Shown piece by piece: positions 40,722 through 53,100 of a stretch of DNA of 64,000 nucleotides (position 1 is its first letter; every line of letters starts with the position of its first letter). This DNA is from Aaosphaeria pasadenensis (taxonomy: Eukaryota > Ascomycota > Dothideomycetes > Pleosporales): assembly GCA_022813625.1 (NCBI GenBank), contig JAKLMB010000001.1:1674001-1738000 (forward strand), written 5' to 3'. Both the position numbers and the translations under genes were made by a program. The notes under the pieces were generated by a model that did no database searches, had not been told where the DNA came from, and saw only the letters and a program-made list of their open reading frames with translations.

Positions 40722-42085
40722 ATGACTTCTTCTATTTTGATAATCGGGTACCTGACCCCACACACTCTCATGCCGTATCAATCCCATCATACTAACAAAT
40801 CAAAAGCGCAGGCGTGATAGGTCTACAGACCGCCGTGACCTTGCTCGAAGCAGGCTACACGGCCACGATCCTAGCGGAACATTCTCCAGGCGATGAGTCA
40901 ATCAAGTACACATCTCCATGGTAAGTAACTCATTGAATATTATATTCAATGATATTATATGTTGGCATGTATCTGAAGAAGGGATTCCCAGGGCCGGCGC
41001 GATCTGGCGGACCCACTCTGCTCCACATCAAGTCGAGCAGTGTCAGTGGGACATGGAGAGCTACCGAACCTGGAGACAGATAATCCAGGATGAACCTGGG
41101 AAGGCGAGGGATATGGGAATTGAGGTAGCTATACTATGCTCGTTCTTTTCATATGGATTGCTATTTGGAATGACAAAGCTGACAACTTGCAGGGTCGTCC
41201 AATTTATGTATATTCGTACGTCCATGATCATAAAGTACACGCATCTTGCTTTCCTGTTACTCACATTAGATCACTAGAGCTGCAACGACATTCGACACGA
41301 CATCTCCAGCCCTATGGTTCTCATCCCAAGTCCAGAACTTCTCCCTCGTCCCCACCACTGACCTACCCCCAAACTGCAAAAGCGGATACAGCTACGACTC
41401 CATCGTCATTAACCCGCCAGTCTACCTCGACTATCTCGCATCTCGAGCCCGGGAGCTGGGCGCTCAATTCGTACGGGCTCGATTACCAGTCGACCAAGGC
41501 TTCGCACACGCCGTGAAGTCTGCTTTTGAGAATGTAGATCGCAGCGAAGAAGAGCCACGAAAGGAGTATGCTGCTGTGGTAAATTGCACGGGTCTCGGAG
41601 CGCGTGAGCTATGTCAGGACGAGTCTATGTATCCGATACGTGGGCAGACGCTGCTCGTGCGATTGACGTCAACGAAAGAGGTTGTTCGAAAAAGGATCAT
41701 CCTTCAGGAAGATCCTGCTGCAGCGCCTGCGGTGACATATTGTTTCCCGCGCCCGGGGACGGATACTTTTCTGCTTGGGGGCACGAAGAAGGCTGATGAT
41801 AGTAGTCCTGAGCCTGATGAGGAGACGAGTAAGGGGATCATTGCACGATGTAGGAATGTGTGGCCGGAGTTGAGAGATGCGGAGATTGAGGTTGTAAGTC
41901 AACAGGTGGGATTACGCCCTGGTAGAAGGGAGGGTCCAAGAGTAGAGGTTGAGGGTGTAGAGATTGAGCATGGTAGAAAGGTACATGTGGTGCACCAGTA
42001 TGGGCATTCAGGGGCAGGGTATCAACTTTCTATTGGTAGCGCAAAGAAAGTTTCAGGGTTAGTACGAGGTATTCTCGAAGCTTAG
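40722..42085 (+). CDS. D-amino-acid oxidase, FAD-dependent
   Basis: Five exons: 40722-40747, 40807-40920, 40992-41124, 41193-41215 and 41278-42085, giving 367 aa. Exon 4 is only 23 nt. The junction of exons 1 and 2 rebuilds the dinucleotide-binding motif ILIIGAGVIGLQTAV; intron 1 carries a CTAAC branch site. Other family signatures are WAGAIWRTHS, AAVVNCTGLGAREL, YPIRGQTLLVR, FPRPGTDTFLLGGT, GLRPGRREGPRVE (the substrate-carboxylate Arg region) and VVHQYGHSGAGYQLS (flavin-contacting C-terminal signature). The enzyme deaminates D-amino acids to keto acids with release of hydrogen peroxide and ammonia. Most fungal orthologues end in a peroxisomal SKL-type signal; this one ends in RGILEA, so its location is uncertain. 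C-rich to G-rich switch near 41510. Confidence 0.92.
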
Positions 42086-42730
42086 ATGTGGGATTCCACA
42101 AATTTTTATAGAAAGTTTGAGCTGTTTGTGATTGATTTTATGCTCGAGTATTTGGGTGTCAAATCCAATGTAATAATGGTCGAGTCGACCGTACGAAACT
42201 CGATCACTCCGAAGAAAACTCGATGCAAACAACATCCAACAGTCGATGCACATCCATTCTTCGATTTACAAACTCCAACCAAAGAATGTCACGATCCCTC
42301 GCCGTGGACTCGTCGATGAATGTTCTCGAATCGGGCCGACCCCGCCAAGCAGGAAACGAGAAACCACCAACGTCATCCCCACGCGCCAGCGGGCTGGACC
42401 AACCTGGAAATCCACGACAACGTGCCTCGGATTCTCCATCTGACAGGCCCATGGGATTTCCAGTCCTCCGTTCGAACCACAGCATTGCCCAGATGTGCCA
42501 AGGGTAATTGATGCTTGGAGGCGCTGTGCCAATAACACTCTTCGACTGTATATATTTTCCCCAAGCATTTACTACGAGTATATTATATCGAGGGTCTAGT
42601 AGCTGTGGGAGGGACGAAAAAAAAGTGTACGCGCAATCTACTACTGCTGGTGACATCTGCGCAACCTCGGTGGCAACATCGTGAGCAAGCAGATCAGTTA
42701 CACACAACAGAACAATCGGGATCCATAACA
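42086..42730. other. Intergenic region between oxidase and BOR1
   Basis: No plus-strand gene. A 208-codon minus-strand frame (42204-42830) runs across it into the BOR1 first exon, but it is judged spurious. The BOR1 promoter and leader lie here. Confidence 0.5.
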
Positions 42731-44704
42731 ATGTCACCAAAATGGTACCGACGGATTCGACCCGCGTTCCAAAGAGACGGAGCTCTGCAACCATTTCGCC
42801 TCCTCCGCCAAGATCTGCGTAACCTGCCAAAGAGATATCTATCGGACTGGACGACGTTCAACCAGCTGGTGTTTGCGAGCGCCGTGTACGTATTCTTCAC
42901 GAATCTGCTACCGGGTATCACGTTCGCGAACGATCTGTATGTTTTGACGGGGAGCAACTGGGGTACTATTGAGGTTGTGTTCAGCACGGGACTATGTGGG
43001 ATTATATTCAGTCTGTAAGTTATGAAAACACACCCAGACATGACGAGGGGATTGGGAATTTCTTGTTCAATACTGACATTGCATAGATTCTCGATACAAC
43101 CTCTCACCATCCTCGGTGTCACAGGCCCCTTTTCTATCCTGGCTGAGAACATGTACGAACTATGCGAATCATCTTTCCATGTAAGTTCCCACATGTCCAA
43201 ACATATCAAACTCGATCTAACTCTCCGTCAGATCCAATTCCTCCCCTTCATGACCTGGTCCCTCATCCACGCAGCCTGGCTCCACTACCTCCTCGCCATC
43301 TTCAACGCACACGACTGGACGATGCGGTACGTGACGACCTTCAGCACTGAGATCTTCTCGCTCCTCAACTCCATCATCTACTTCCACAAAGCCGTCCAGG
43401 AGCTCCAACGCGCCCAACGCTCCCTCTCCTTCGCCGCGTTCCTCTACTCCGTCATCGGCGCCATCGGCACCTGCCTCGTCGCCGTGTTCCTCAGCAGCGC
43501 CGAGAAATGGAAACCCCTCTTCCACCGATACATCCGCATGGGGCTCGCCGAGTATGCGGCCGCCATCTCCATCATCATCTTCATCGCACTGCCTCACACG
43601 GGGGAACTCGCATCCCTCGACAAAGAAACCCTCCACGTCTCCACCTCCTTCCGCCCGACCAACCCCGACCGCACCGCCTTCTTCGTCCGGTTCTGGGAGC
43701 TCCCCGTGCAATGGGTGTTCGCAGCCCTCATCCCCGGCGCCATCATCACCGCGCTCTTCTTCTTCGACCACGAAGTCTCCAGCATCATCTGCACCATCTC
43801 ACGGTACGGGACCCGCAAGCCCGGCGGCTTCGCATGGGACATCGTCCTCCTCGGCACCACGACCGCCATCTGCGGCATCCTCGGGATCCCCCCCGCCAAC
43901 GGCCTCCTCCCCCAAGCCCCCCTCCACTCCGAGTCCCTGATGCACGACGACGCCGAGTCCCTGACCCTCACCTCCTCGTCCACAGGCACCCCTCACACCG
44001 AGACCCGGACCTCGCGCCGCGTCTACGAACAACGCTGGTCGCACTTCCTGCACGCAGCCGGCATCATGGCATTCACATCGCCCCCGCTCATGCGCGTGCT
44101 AGGCCTAACCCCCACATCCGTCCTCGCGGGCCTCTTCCTCTTCATGGGCGAGCAATCGCTGTCCGTGAACCCGATCCTCTACCGTACTTTCTACCTCCTA
44201 ACCCCGCCGTCCGAGCTCCCCGCGTTACCGGCCGCCGTGGCCGCGAAGCACGGGGGTGCGGGGGCAGGGAATAGCATGAGAGCGTACCTGCCTGTGCATA
44301 TGTACACGATTACGCAGGTGGTTGTCACGGTGGTTATCTTCATAGTCACGCTTACGAAGGCCGGGCCCGCGTTTCCGATTATCATCATTGCGCTTGTGCC
44401 GGTTAGGTTGAAGGTTATGAATAGGGTTTGGGATCGGGAGGTGTTGAGGTATGTGGATGCGTGGGCGTGTAGGGAGGGGACGGTGGAGGATGAGGAGGAT
44501 AGGAGGAAGGGGCTGCGGAGTGGTGCTGGTGGTGATGTGGTGATTGGGGGTGGTGGGGGGTTGCAGGGTAGTGAGACGGATGTGGAGTTGCAGTTGAGGA
44601 GTGGGAGTGAGACGGAGCTGGAGGATGGTGCGAGGGGTGGTGATGTGGGTGTTGTGAGGGCTAGTGGTGTTGATGTCAAGGATGGGGAGGACATGAAGAG
44701 GTAG
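42731..44704 (+). CDS. BOR1: Boron/bicarbonate-type anion transporter (SLC4, BOR1-like)
   Basis: Three exons: 42731-43014, 43087-43180 and 43232-44704, giving 616 aa. The introns are 72 and 51 nt, the second with a CTAAC branch site. The early part carries the family's DLRNLPKRYLSDW, then NQLVFASAVYVFFTNLLPGI and FSIQPLTILGVTGPFSIL (conserved SLC4 substrate-domain segment). LPFMTWSLIHAAWLHYLLAI and about ten further hydrophobic spans follow. The segment ALIPGAIITALFFFDHEVSS is a strong SLC4 signature, as are GIPPANGLLPQAPLHSESL and QRWSHFLHA. Yeast Bor1 exports borate at the plasma membrane and affects vacuole protein sorting. The last about 100 residues are hydrophilic, Gly/Asp/Glu-rich and encoded by a strikingly G-rich strand. 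Confidence 0.95.
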
Positions 44705-45201
44705 ATTTCCGTTAGATAAGACGGAGGTAGATTTGTAGATTTGTTAGATTTCGTAATTTTGCATTGCATGGTCCTGGCATGTGAACGTCAATGGATTTGT
44801 TCCGACATTCAGGCTCACGAACCTCGTGTTCGAATTGATATCTGATATCACGTTCCATTTAGTATACCCTCGACAATCGTCACTGTAAACACATTGGTAT
44901 GCAATTTTCGAAATTTTCCATTGCAATGCTATAGTACACCACGCCAATGTCCTGCACGAACACACCGACCGTCGGTGCATCCTGAAAATGATGCAAGAGT
45001 TATCAAAGCCCAGGTATCGCTATATTCCGACCAACTTTGCCCCATCTTGCTCATCTGATTCACCAGCCACTGAGAAGAAAGGAAAGAAGACGCGAGACGG
45101 GAGAAGAGTCGTTTTGGGGGACGAAAAACGAAGGATGTCGTCGCTGCTGCAGAGCGCCAAACATGGATAAAAAATAGTTGATGGCCAAGATGAAAGAGCA
45201 T
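44705..45201. other. Convergent 3' region of BOR1 and SEC61 beta
   Basis: About 500 nt. Nothing beyond the two 3' UTRs was seen. Confidence 0.5.
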
Positions 45202-45969
45202 TTATGCAGAGAATCGTCGCATGACCTTGGCAATGACTGTGTCTTCGTTAGTAGGCCGAAGGAGACGTCCTATCGAGATTCAACATACCGTGAAGGGCAA
45301 CGACGCTGAAGATGAAGACAACGGAGAGAGTCATGACAACGACGGGGTCGACCTTGAGGCCAGGGGACTCGTCGGTGTAAAGCCCTGGAGATTACAGTTA
45401 GCTTATGTTCTTCCGGGAGACACATCTCAGTGCCGCAATGATCCCCAGTGCTCCATAAAGGACTTCCACATCTTCGATTGATTCCAATTGTTGCACTCGG
45501 GATCCTTCCTTCCGTCGCCTGATGAGATTGTGCACTTACTCAACATGGTGCTTGAGCTTCCTCCAGCACCGGCCGCCCTCGTGCTGCTTGGCCTCTGGTT
45601 TGCGGACTTCTCTGCGCGGTCAGCGGCCGCCTTCCTTCGCATGACGGTTGCAGGGCCACCCGGGGGCTTTGGCGATGCGGGACGCGCAGTGGTAGAGCCG
45701 GAGGCGCCGCCATTGACGGGAGACTGGGGACGAGGAGAAGACTGTAGCGATTGAGTTAGCGGTCTAGTCCAAGGCATATATCATCTAGTATCCAAGCAAC
45801 ACATCGAACACCATAACGGCAACAAACACATCCAAGCGGCTCGAGATCGCGTGTCCCCCGATGCGGCTTCCAATTGCAGAGGGGAGCTTCGAGGTGGTGA
45901 ATTGCGAATCGCCATGTGTTCATTGCCGTGTGATGACCGATGAGTCGCCGAGGCGCTGCGACGTACCAT
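45202..45969 (-). CDS. SBH1: Protein transport protein SEC61 subunit beta
   Basis: Four coding exons: 45969-45967, 45741-45540, 45384-45289 and 45236-45202, giving 111 aa. The first coding exon is just the ATG, directly followed by GTACGT; the 225-nt intron ends GCTAACTC...CTACAG. Later introns have GTAAGT/CTCCAG and GTATGT/ACACAG ends, and all phases fit. The protein starts M-SSPRPQSPVNGG. A Ser/Pro/Gly-rich cytosolic part with VMRRKAAADRAEK follows, then LRLYTDESPGLKVDPVVVM and one C-terminal membrane anchor (TLSVVFIFSVVALHVIAKV). It is the tail-anchored beta subunit of the ER Sec61 translocon. The size fits the family. Confidence 0.93.
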
Positions 45970-46852
45970 GATGAGACCGTAGAAAGCAGACCGACGAGAT
46001 AAGACCTGAGGAAGAAGGGAAATGGGATGTTGTGGTGGTGTTTTTGGGGTTGACGTTGGAGGTATGGGGTCTAGAGGCCACGCTTCTAGAAATGTGAACT
46101 TGGGGTGGAGGTCAGGGTTAGCGCATCGTCTGTGCTTCGCCAAAGTGGCAGGAGCTGGTTTCCGCCGCATGTCACGTGTCGAATTAAACCCTGAAGAACG
46201 GACTCGATGAACTAGACGAGCGATTTGATTGAGCTTTTAATCTCTTCCGATAATTGCGTTGCTTATGAGACGCAAAGACTAACATGTCACAATCATTGAA
46301 GACCCAATTGACCCAAAAGCAACTTTTTATAGCATTGAACACCGAGCGTTTGTGCTCCCTTTACATGAGTACAACTCCCCTAGAAAGATTTGTTTAGACA
46401 GGAATCGGAACGAATCCCATGTACCCGCCCTTTGACCTTTGTAAGACCGCCGACCAGATTTCCGTTGTTGGTAGTAGTGAACGATCTCCAGAAAACCAAG
46501 ATAAACAACCAGCAATAACTCCCCCAACAATCCGAAAACAAAAGATTTAGAAGTAGTGCTCCCATATCCCTTTGTGCGAGCAACACCCGTATAACGATCC
46601 CAGTGTCCACCCAGCAGCGCGAAAGGTATATTATAAGTTCAGTCTTTGCAAAGAGCAGACACGCCGCTCTAAAACCCCAGAGACAGATGCAGCAAACGCG
46701 CCGTAAGGATACGATTTGGAACCCAGTGTAAATTTCACCGACCCGCCATGACCTGCACCACCCAAATTTGGAAGACCGACACTGAATGCCCGGGACACCT
46801 TAAATGCAGAAACTCCGGAGGTGCATCGAACTCCCATTCAATAGATTGATTT
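45970..46852. other. SEC61 beta promoter and 3' side of the next gene
   Basis: No gene seen. The minus strand just upstream of 45969 is A/C-rich leader sequence. Confidence 0.5.
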
Positions 46853-48337
46853 CTAACCCCAGACGGAGGCCTGGACGCCCTGAGAGGGAGCGTTTCCCCA
46901 GACGCCAGTCTTGTTGCCCCAGATGGGACCCTTGTCCGTAACCGTGGACGATGGATTCAAGGAAGCAGACGTAGTGGCGGTCTGCTCACTGGCATTGTAC
47001 GAGTAGCTGAGCGGCGACGGCAACGGGGTGGTCGCACGTTTGCTCAACGGAGCACCGGCGGGCTGGCTCTGGTTGGAGGCTGGCCTGGTTCCGATGGGAG
47101 CAACGCTGGAGCTGTTAGACTTCGAGCCCTGACGCGGCGGCGAACCGCCGGGGGAGGAGTTCGAAGTACGATTAGCCTGCTGGGCGTTCTCAAACAGGTT
47201 AAAGGCTGGGTTCTGGGTCGAGGATGGGGATGAATTGCTATTGGCACGGGCCTCCTGAGCACCACCGGCCACATCCTTATCCCTAGAGGGCATCTGAACG
47301 GAACCTTCGTTGGAGCCATTCTGAGCCTGCATGCCAAATGGATCGAAGGCCAGTGGGGAAGGGCCTCGGCCGGAACCAGAGGTTTGGACTCGAACGTCCT
47401 GGCTGGAAGTGGGATTGTTGGTATTGTACAGGGACGACTGGTCGCCGTATAGAGCACGGTGTTGACGAGCAATAAGCTCACGACGCTCCTCTTCACTCAT
47501 GGCGTTGGGACTCATGGAACGGTCGGATTTGGACCCAGAAACATCTGCATTACCCTAGTTAACCAACCGTCCTTCCTCTATTGTTGCCCTGATTCCGAGT
47601 CCTTACTTCTGTGGTACTGCTGCTCCTGATGATAATTGCGCAGCTCCCGCTCACGCTGAGCCGCCATGCGGCGCTTTGCCTGGGCCATCTGGTCGGCGTC
47701 GTTGGGACGGGGCGCATAGCGCTGGTTCTGGTAGAAGCCCTGAACGTTAGAGTTTGAGTGCGACCGCATTCCCTCGTAGTCGCTTACGGAGTGGTGACGC
47801 TGAGGACCTGCCATGTGTTAGAGACATTGGTACGGGTGAGGTATGGATCCACTCTCGCATACCATGGTCGGGGTACGGACGGGGACCCATCATGGGCATC
47901 GACTCACGACGGCCAGCACCTCCTGGTTGCTGTTGCTGCTGCTGCTGCTGCGGTTGCTGGGGGGACCAGAATTTTCCACTCTTGGTGAGATTGTCCGCTG
48001 CACGCTCGACCTCTGCAATTGTATCGTCAGCTCGTGTCAAAGATTTCGTGAGGTTGGTGGTTTGGCAAGGTCGTCGGATGCTAGCCATGTCGGAATTCCA
48101 CGATTCTGGCCAAACCCCACGATGCCATTAGCACGTACCATCGAATTGGGCTACGAATGCCAATGCCTCGTCCCTGTTCACGGTGGAACTGTTGCCTGCA
48201 TCCGTGTGTCAATTGCAATTCTCCTTTTCCCATCATCAAGAGTGTTTTCGCATACCAGAGCGCGACGGCGGCTGAGGTTGTTCCCACGAGGGCTGGCGAC
48301 CAGGAGCGGGCCATGTAGGTTCATTGTAGTATGACAT
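46853..48337 (-). CDS. Unidentified Gln/Ser/Pro-rich protein, 393 aa
   Basis: Five exons: 48337-48256, 48195-48139, 48012-47863, 47807-47607 and 47544-46853. All junctions have GT-AG ends and consistent phase. I do not name a family. The start is MSYYNEPTWPAPGRQPSWEQ. A compact conserved-looking block NRDEALAFVAQFDEVERAAD spans exons 2-3 and is the most structured part. A Gln tract (about residues 69-80) follows, then KRRMAAQRERELRNYHQEQQ and MSEEERRELIARQHRALYGD, two charged helices. The rest is Ser/Asn/Pro-rich and disordered, and the C-terminus repeats a WG motif three times (IWGNKTGVWGNAPS, ending SVWG*). WG-type repeats can bind Argonaute-like or other partners, but with only three copies this is speculation. 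Probably cytosolic or RNA-associated by composition. Confidence 0.75.
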
Positions 48338-50100
48338 TGTGGCCGAGGTTTGGTGTAGGCTGCGGCCGAGGGATCGGAGTCGCAGTCAGGTTTCGTAAAA
48401 GGAGGGCCCGAAGGATCAATGGGTGTAGCGAGGAAGTCGCAACTACGGTCGGTCCTGTTAGTTTGAGAAGGGTCGGGGGATAAAAAAAAATGATCGAAAT
48501 AAAAACACGATCAAACAACTGCCAATTGCGCAAGCATAGATGGATGCAGGTAAAGACAGGCGATGTAGCTGTTTGGAAATACGGAAGGACTCGGGGGGAG
48601 GGAAATGAAGACGAGTCGCGGGAGGTGGCAGAAAAGATTTTTGGGGCGTCGGTTCCCTGAGGCGGAGATGACCTTTTGCGATGGGGGGAGGGGAGGGGGG
48701 TTTAGGTTAGGCAAAGGGAAGGGAAGGTGGGTGCCGCTTACCGAGATATGGACTCCTGGTGGACCAAGCAACAGACAGACACAACAATCAACAACAACAG
48801 ACGGTACAATCAAGTACAGTACAGTAGTAGCACTTAAGGAGTGACAGTCATCCACTTCGCTGAAATGCGAAGTGAATCTAACTGGAGGGGAGGGGGGGAG
48901 AGGAGGAGGACGACGGGAAGGTTGAGGGAAGAGAAGAGGAAGGGAAGGGAAGGGAAGGGCAGAAGAAGAAGAAGAAGAAGAAGAAGAAGAAGAAGAGAAA
49001 GGAGAGGCAGGAGTAATTAGTTAGTACTAGAGTGAGTAGTGGAGGGGGAAAGGGTGGAGAGAGCAGGAGCAAGAGTGGACGGACGGTGGGCGGGAAAGCT
49101 ATTACTAGTAATAGGTAGTTGTACAGTAGTAGGTAAGAGGTACCGGGTAGTTTCTCGTAGTAGATAGGTACAGGTAGGTAGGAAGTTAAGTTGTTGTAAC
49201 TAATGTCAAATTGTAAGGTACTGTACGAGCAGGTCGAGCCTGATATGAATAGAATTGAAAAGCAACTAAGTAGGCTGGGATTGGACTGGGTCGTATTGAA
49301 TTGAAAGCAATTATACTACAGGTAACACAGCTATTACCCGATTACGATCCAATCCAAGAACCAAGACCAAGACCAGACGATGGGTCGGATCATGAATGGT
49401 CTCAAGGCTTCGAAATGGGGGATGGTGGCGGAGGTGTGGATGGGATTGAACAAGACAGGATGGAATAGGATGGAAAGGATCACCTTTTGGTGGAGGGGTT
49501 AGTTGGTTGGGTGGGTGATGGGAGATGATGGCAGATGGGAGATGGAAGGGTGGGAGGGGATGAGACCTTTTGGATTTGACAGCTTCTCAAAAGGGGATGC
49601 AGATAATACGCTAATAAGGCAAGCCGAGAAAAGGCGCGGGCCGTGATGTTGTATTGAATGTAGATGAGAGTGTGTGTACAGAGTAGAGAGAGAGGAAGAT
49701 TAGAAGAAGACTTACGTTCATGTGTACATGCAATTATTCACTCTCATCTCCATCTCTACGGAGTACTCAACTCACTCTTAATCAATCATTGTCCCATCAA
49801 ATTACCAATTAGCCAATTCATTCGTTCATACAATCAATCTGTCAACCGATCTATCCCAAGAAAGAATCAATCAATCCATCAATCTAGGAGTAATTCTATT
49901 CATCGATCATAATTCCCTCTCTCTCTCGGTTCGCTCCCCTTTGACCCTTTCTCACAGGATCCGTAAGTAGGTCACGGACCGAGTTGTGGCTAGTGAGATT
50001 CTCATCCTAATTCCTCCCTGGGGAGACTACAGTTATGTTTCATCGGTATTTCTGACGCAAACAAAAAACTCTTGAATCATTAATCATAGATTATTGCGCG
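48338..50100. other. Long upstream region with purine tracts
   Basis: Promoter and leader side of the 46853-48337 gene. On the minus strand it is pyrimidine-rich. It holds the (GAA)n tract (48961-48996), GGGAAGGGAAGG runs (48937-48958), and a GT/GTAGG-rich part (49090-49200). No gene was seen. Confidence 0.5.
48961..48996. repeat. (GAA)n trinucleotide microsatellite
   Basis: About twelve AGA/GAA units inside a longer homopurine tract (about 48880-49015). Homopurine-homopyrimidine DNA of this length can form triplex structures. Confidence 0.9.
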
Positions 50101-53100
50101 GTTTTCATGTTCGTTACAATACACCAACCTGACTACACCTTACCATCACCATGGCTATCGCTCACTCCAGCGTCTTTTTATCTATCTCGCAAGGCTGGCG
50201 CCGCACCACTACTCCATTCCCCACCCGCCGTCGGAGATGCTCCACATAGGGCCTCCATATGCACTCTCAGTTGCAATCACCTAATCTGCCCACTAACTAC
50301 TTGAATCAGGAATCACCAACCATCTAGCTACCTCTCTACCTCTCTACCTCTTCCGACTCGACGTGGGATCAACCATCAGCTGGTTAACTTCAACACAGCC
50401 GCTGCAACGTCCAAAAATAAGTTACTACCGGGTCAATCGGTCGACCGGGAAGGATGACGTTCGTCGTACTGTATGAGCCCGAAGCCTGACAGTTTAGTGG
50501 AGGAGGGGAAAGAGAAGGTGGTGGTGGTGGTGGAGGTGGTGTTGGTTGTCCGCCAATGCAAACCTCCAACCAACAGCTAGGTAATAATTACCTTCTACAA
50601 TTTCTATCGGGCAAAGCATGCACATGCAGAACACACCCAGGCTAGTCTCAGTCTAGTGAGAGTAGAACTGAGGAGTGATGCCACCGTGGAGCGGGACTTG
50701 TGGTCTTGTCCTGGACATGGATGTCTCCGGTAGTCGCTCTACACTGTAGAGTCCACGCTCTAGTGAACTCTACCTGCTCGTAGAGGTACTGTGTATGTAC
50801 TAGATGAGCATACAGTGCGAGTAGAGTAATTGTACTATTACAAGATGCAGTACTCAGCAGTTCTTGTCTGCAATCTGCCGTGCAGTGTTCACAACTTCAT
50901 ACTAACTATACACGATATTATTGCACGAGTCTTCTCTTCCGTCCACGGTGCGACTGATGATTAAAGTAATTAGCTACTGATGGTTACGGTCTCCTATCCC
51001 GTATGGACCCTGAGCGCCGCGCCACGTTCACCCGCGTTCGTGCGCTGCCAATCCAGCAGGTCACTAACGGCATTGGGTCTCTTTAACGTTACTCGTCGTC
51101 CCGTACATTCGTATGTGCCTTTTCATTACAATCATCTACGGATTGTTATGTATGTATCGAGTACTTGTACTTTTTATTACTCTGCTCTACTGTGTAACTA
51201 CAACAAACTACGTACTCTTCTATTGTAAGTACAGTATCCCCTCCCCGTAGACCGTAAAATATATATCATCATCCCTACCGTTTTCTCTCTCTTCTCTCTC
51301 GTAGTTCATTCCTAGCATTAATCAACCACTATGCCAGAGAGTGAACTCCAAGCTTCAATTCCAAGACGCTTTGGTCCATCACTCTACTGTGTATGATTCA
51401 CTACGGACGGGTGCTTTCGAGGGGAATCATGCATAGCTAGATCCTCTAGATAGCATCCCCTCCTTCCTCCTCGAATCCACCCACGCTTGAATCATTTCCA
51501 TTTATTCCATCTTTCCCCGTCACATCACCATCATCCATCTACGTAGCATTCATCTGACAATCTTCCGATCTCTGCCCAATAGCCAGTCAGCATCGTCATC
51601 AACGGCCATGCACATGCTTTCCTTCGACAAGTATGCAAACGCATTCGCTTCTGCCTCTGCTTCGGCTTCGTGCACTAAAAACACCGGGCGCCGAGAGAAT
51701 CAGCTTTTGCCCTGTCAGGCGCCGCCGATGCGAGCTGCTGCACAACCTCACAAGCTGCATATTCAAATTGCAAGCAAGAGTGCATGTGGCAGGAGGGAAT
51801 TCATTGGGTTCCATTGTCCCAGCAGCAAGCTCCAGTCAGTAACGGACGCCGAATCGACATGATAGGTTTTGCACATACACCACCCCCACCCCACCTTGCC
51901 CCTCCTGCCTGCCCTACAACACTACACAGTACACCTTCCCAACGCCATCGCCATCGCATCGCCAACCAACCCCTCCATCGACTCGATCCAATTTTCACTA
52001 TCCGTGTCCAAGCCCAAAATATCATGCAGTCATGGAGCTGCCATTGTGATCACATTTCTGCCCACCATTACTTGCCGACCTTCGTTGCTCCTCCATCATC
52101 GTGTGCGGGGCTTCCCTCACTGGCGCAATCTTGAGAGCCTCCAATGAGATATCGCCAGAGACAGAAATGCGAGAAACCCAGATTTCGCGTATTCCCCTCA
52201 TACATCCGTCATCTCGTCCATCAATAATGCAGGAAAACCAGGTATCACACATTTCCATTGCAGGTGTGGCTTGCATTCGGCCATGCCACAGTAGTAGAAC
52301 CATCACAACCATCCATCATGGTGCACCCATGGTCAACCCGAAGCGAGAAAGCCTACGAGAACGTTTGGTACTACGGCAGCAGTGGATCCTTGCGAATAAC
52401 GTGAAATACAATAACAGCTCTAGCTTTCAGATTCATACGCCTCCTTTCAGTCACTCTAGATAGGGAAAAGACTGGTAGAAAAGGCAGTGAATCGAAAGTG
52501 GCCATGATCGTGAGCATGAGCAGACCGATGACCACTACTTCAGTACACGGCTTTCTTGCCAGAATGGGGACGACGAATGTTGGGGTTGGAAGCGCACCGT
52601 GCGGTTGCAGCGGTTCTAAGGATTGACGCCGCCTGCAGGTGCTGACAGAAACCTTCATTAACCCATCGGACGCACAGCATGCGGCAGGATGCAAACACTG
52701 GCCCCGCAGAGAGCTCGTACCAGTATGCACCGTCTCGCTCCTCTATTCTCTGTACTCGGCACTGGGTCACTGCGCTGCCCGGTCGGAACGCGTTGCCGGA
52801 TGCCTTCTCCTGGATCTCTCGTGATTACTGTGACGCCTCATCAACTCCTCCAGCTCTGATACTCTACTGCCCTTCCGAAAAAATGGGCTGCTGACTGTGA
52901 TATATGTCAATGCGACGAGGAAGAGCCACAAAGGTGCTCCAGCATGAATATCATCTAATAGCAGGCGTTTTGTTTAGTAAGTAACAGCCCTGAGGCTGTA
53001 GCATCAGTGGCATCGTCCAAGCCTCGTCAGATTTGTACGAGCACAAACAAAAAAGTCACATGACCAAATCCTGCATCTTGCGTCGAGGAGAATTAAACAC

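Noticed and set aside
42204..42830. 208-codon minus-strand open frame overlapping the BOR1 first exon
   Set aside because: It overlaps a well-supported gene on the opposite strand. Only its upstream end is hydrophobic and the rest is mixed, and no family motif is visible.
43217..44274. Several long frames antisense or shifted within BOR1 (up to 255 codons)
   Set aside because: Extreme C-richness of the coding strand removes stop codons from other frames; the products are Pro/Arg/His or Glu/Gly/Val-rich without domains.
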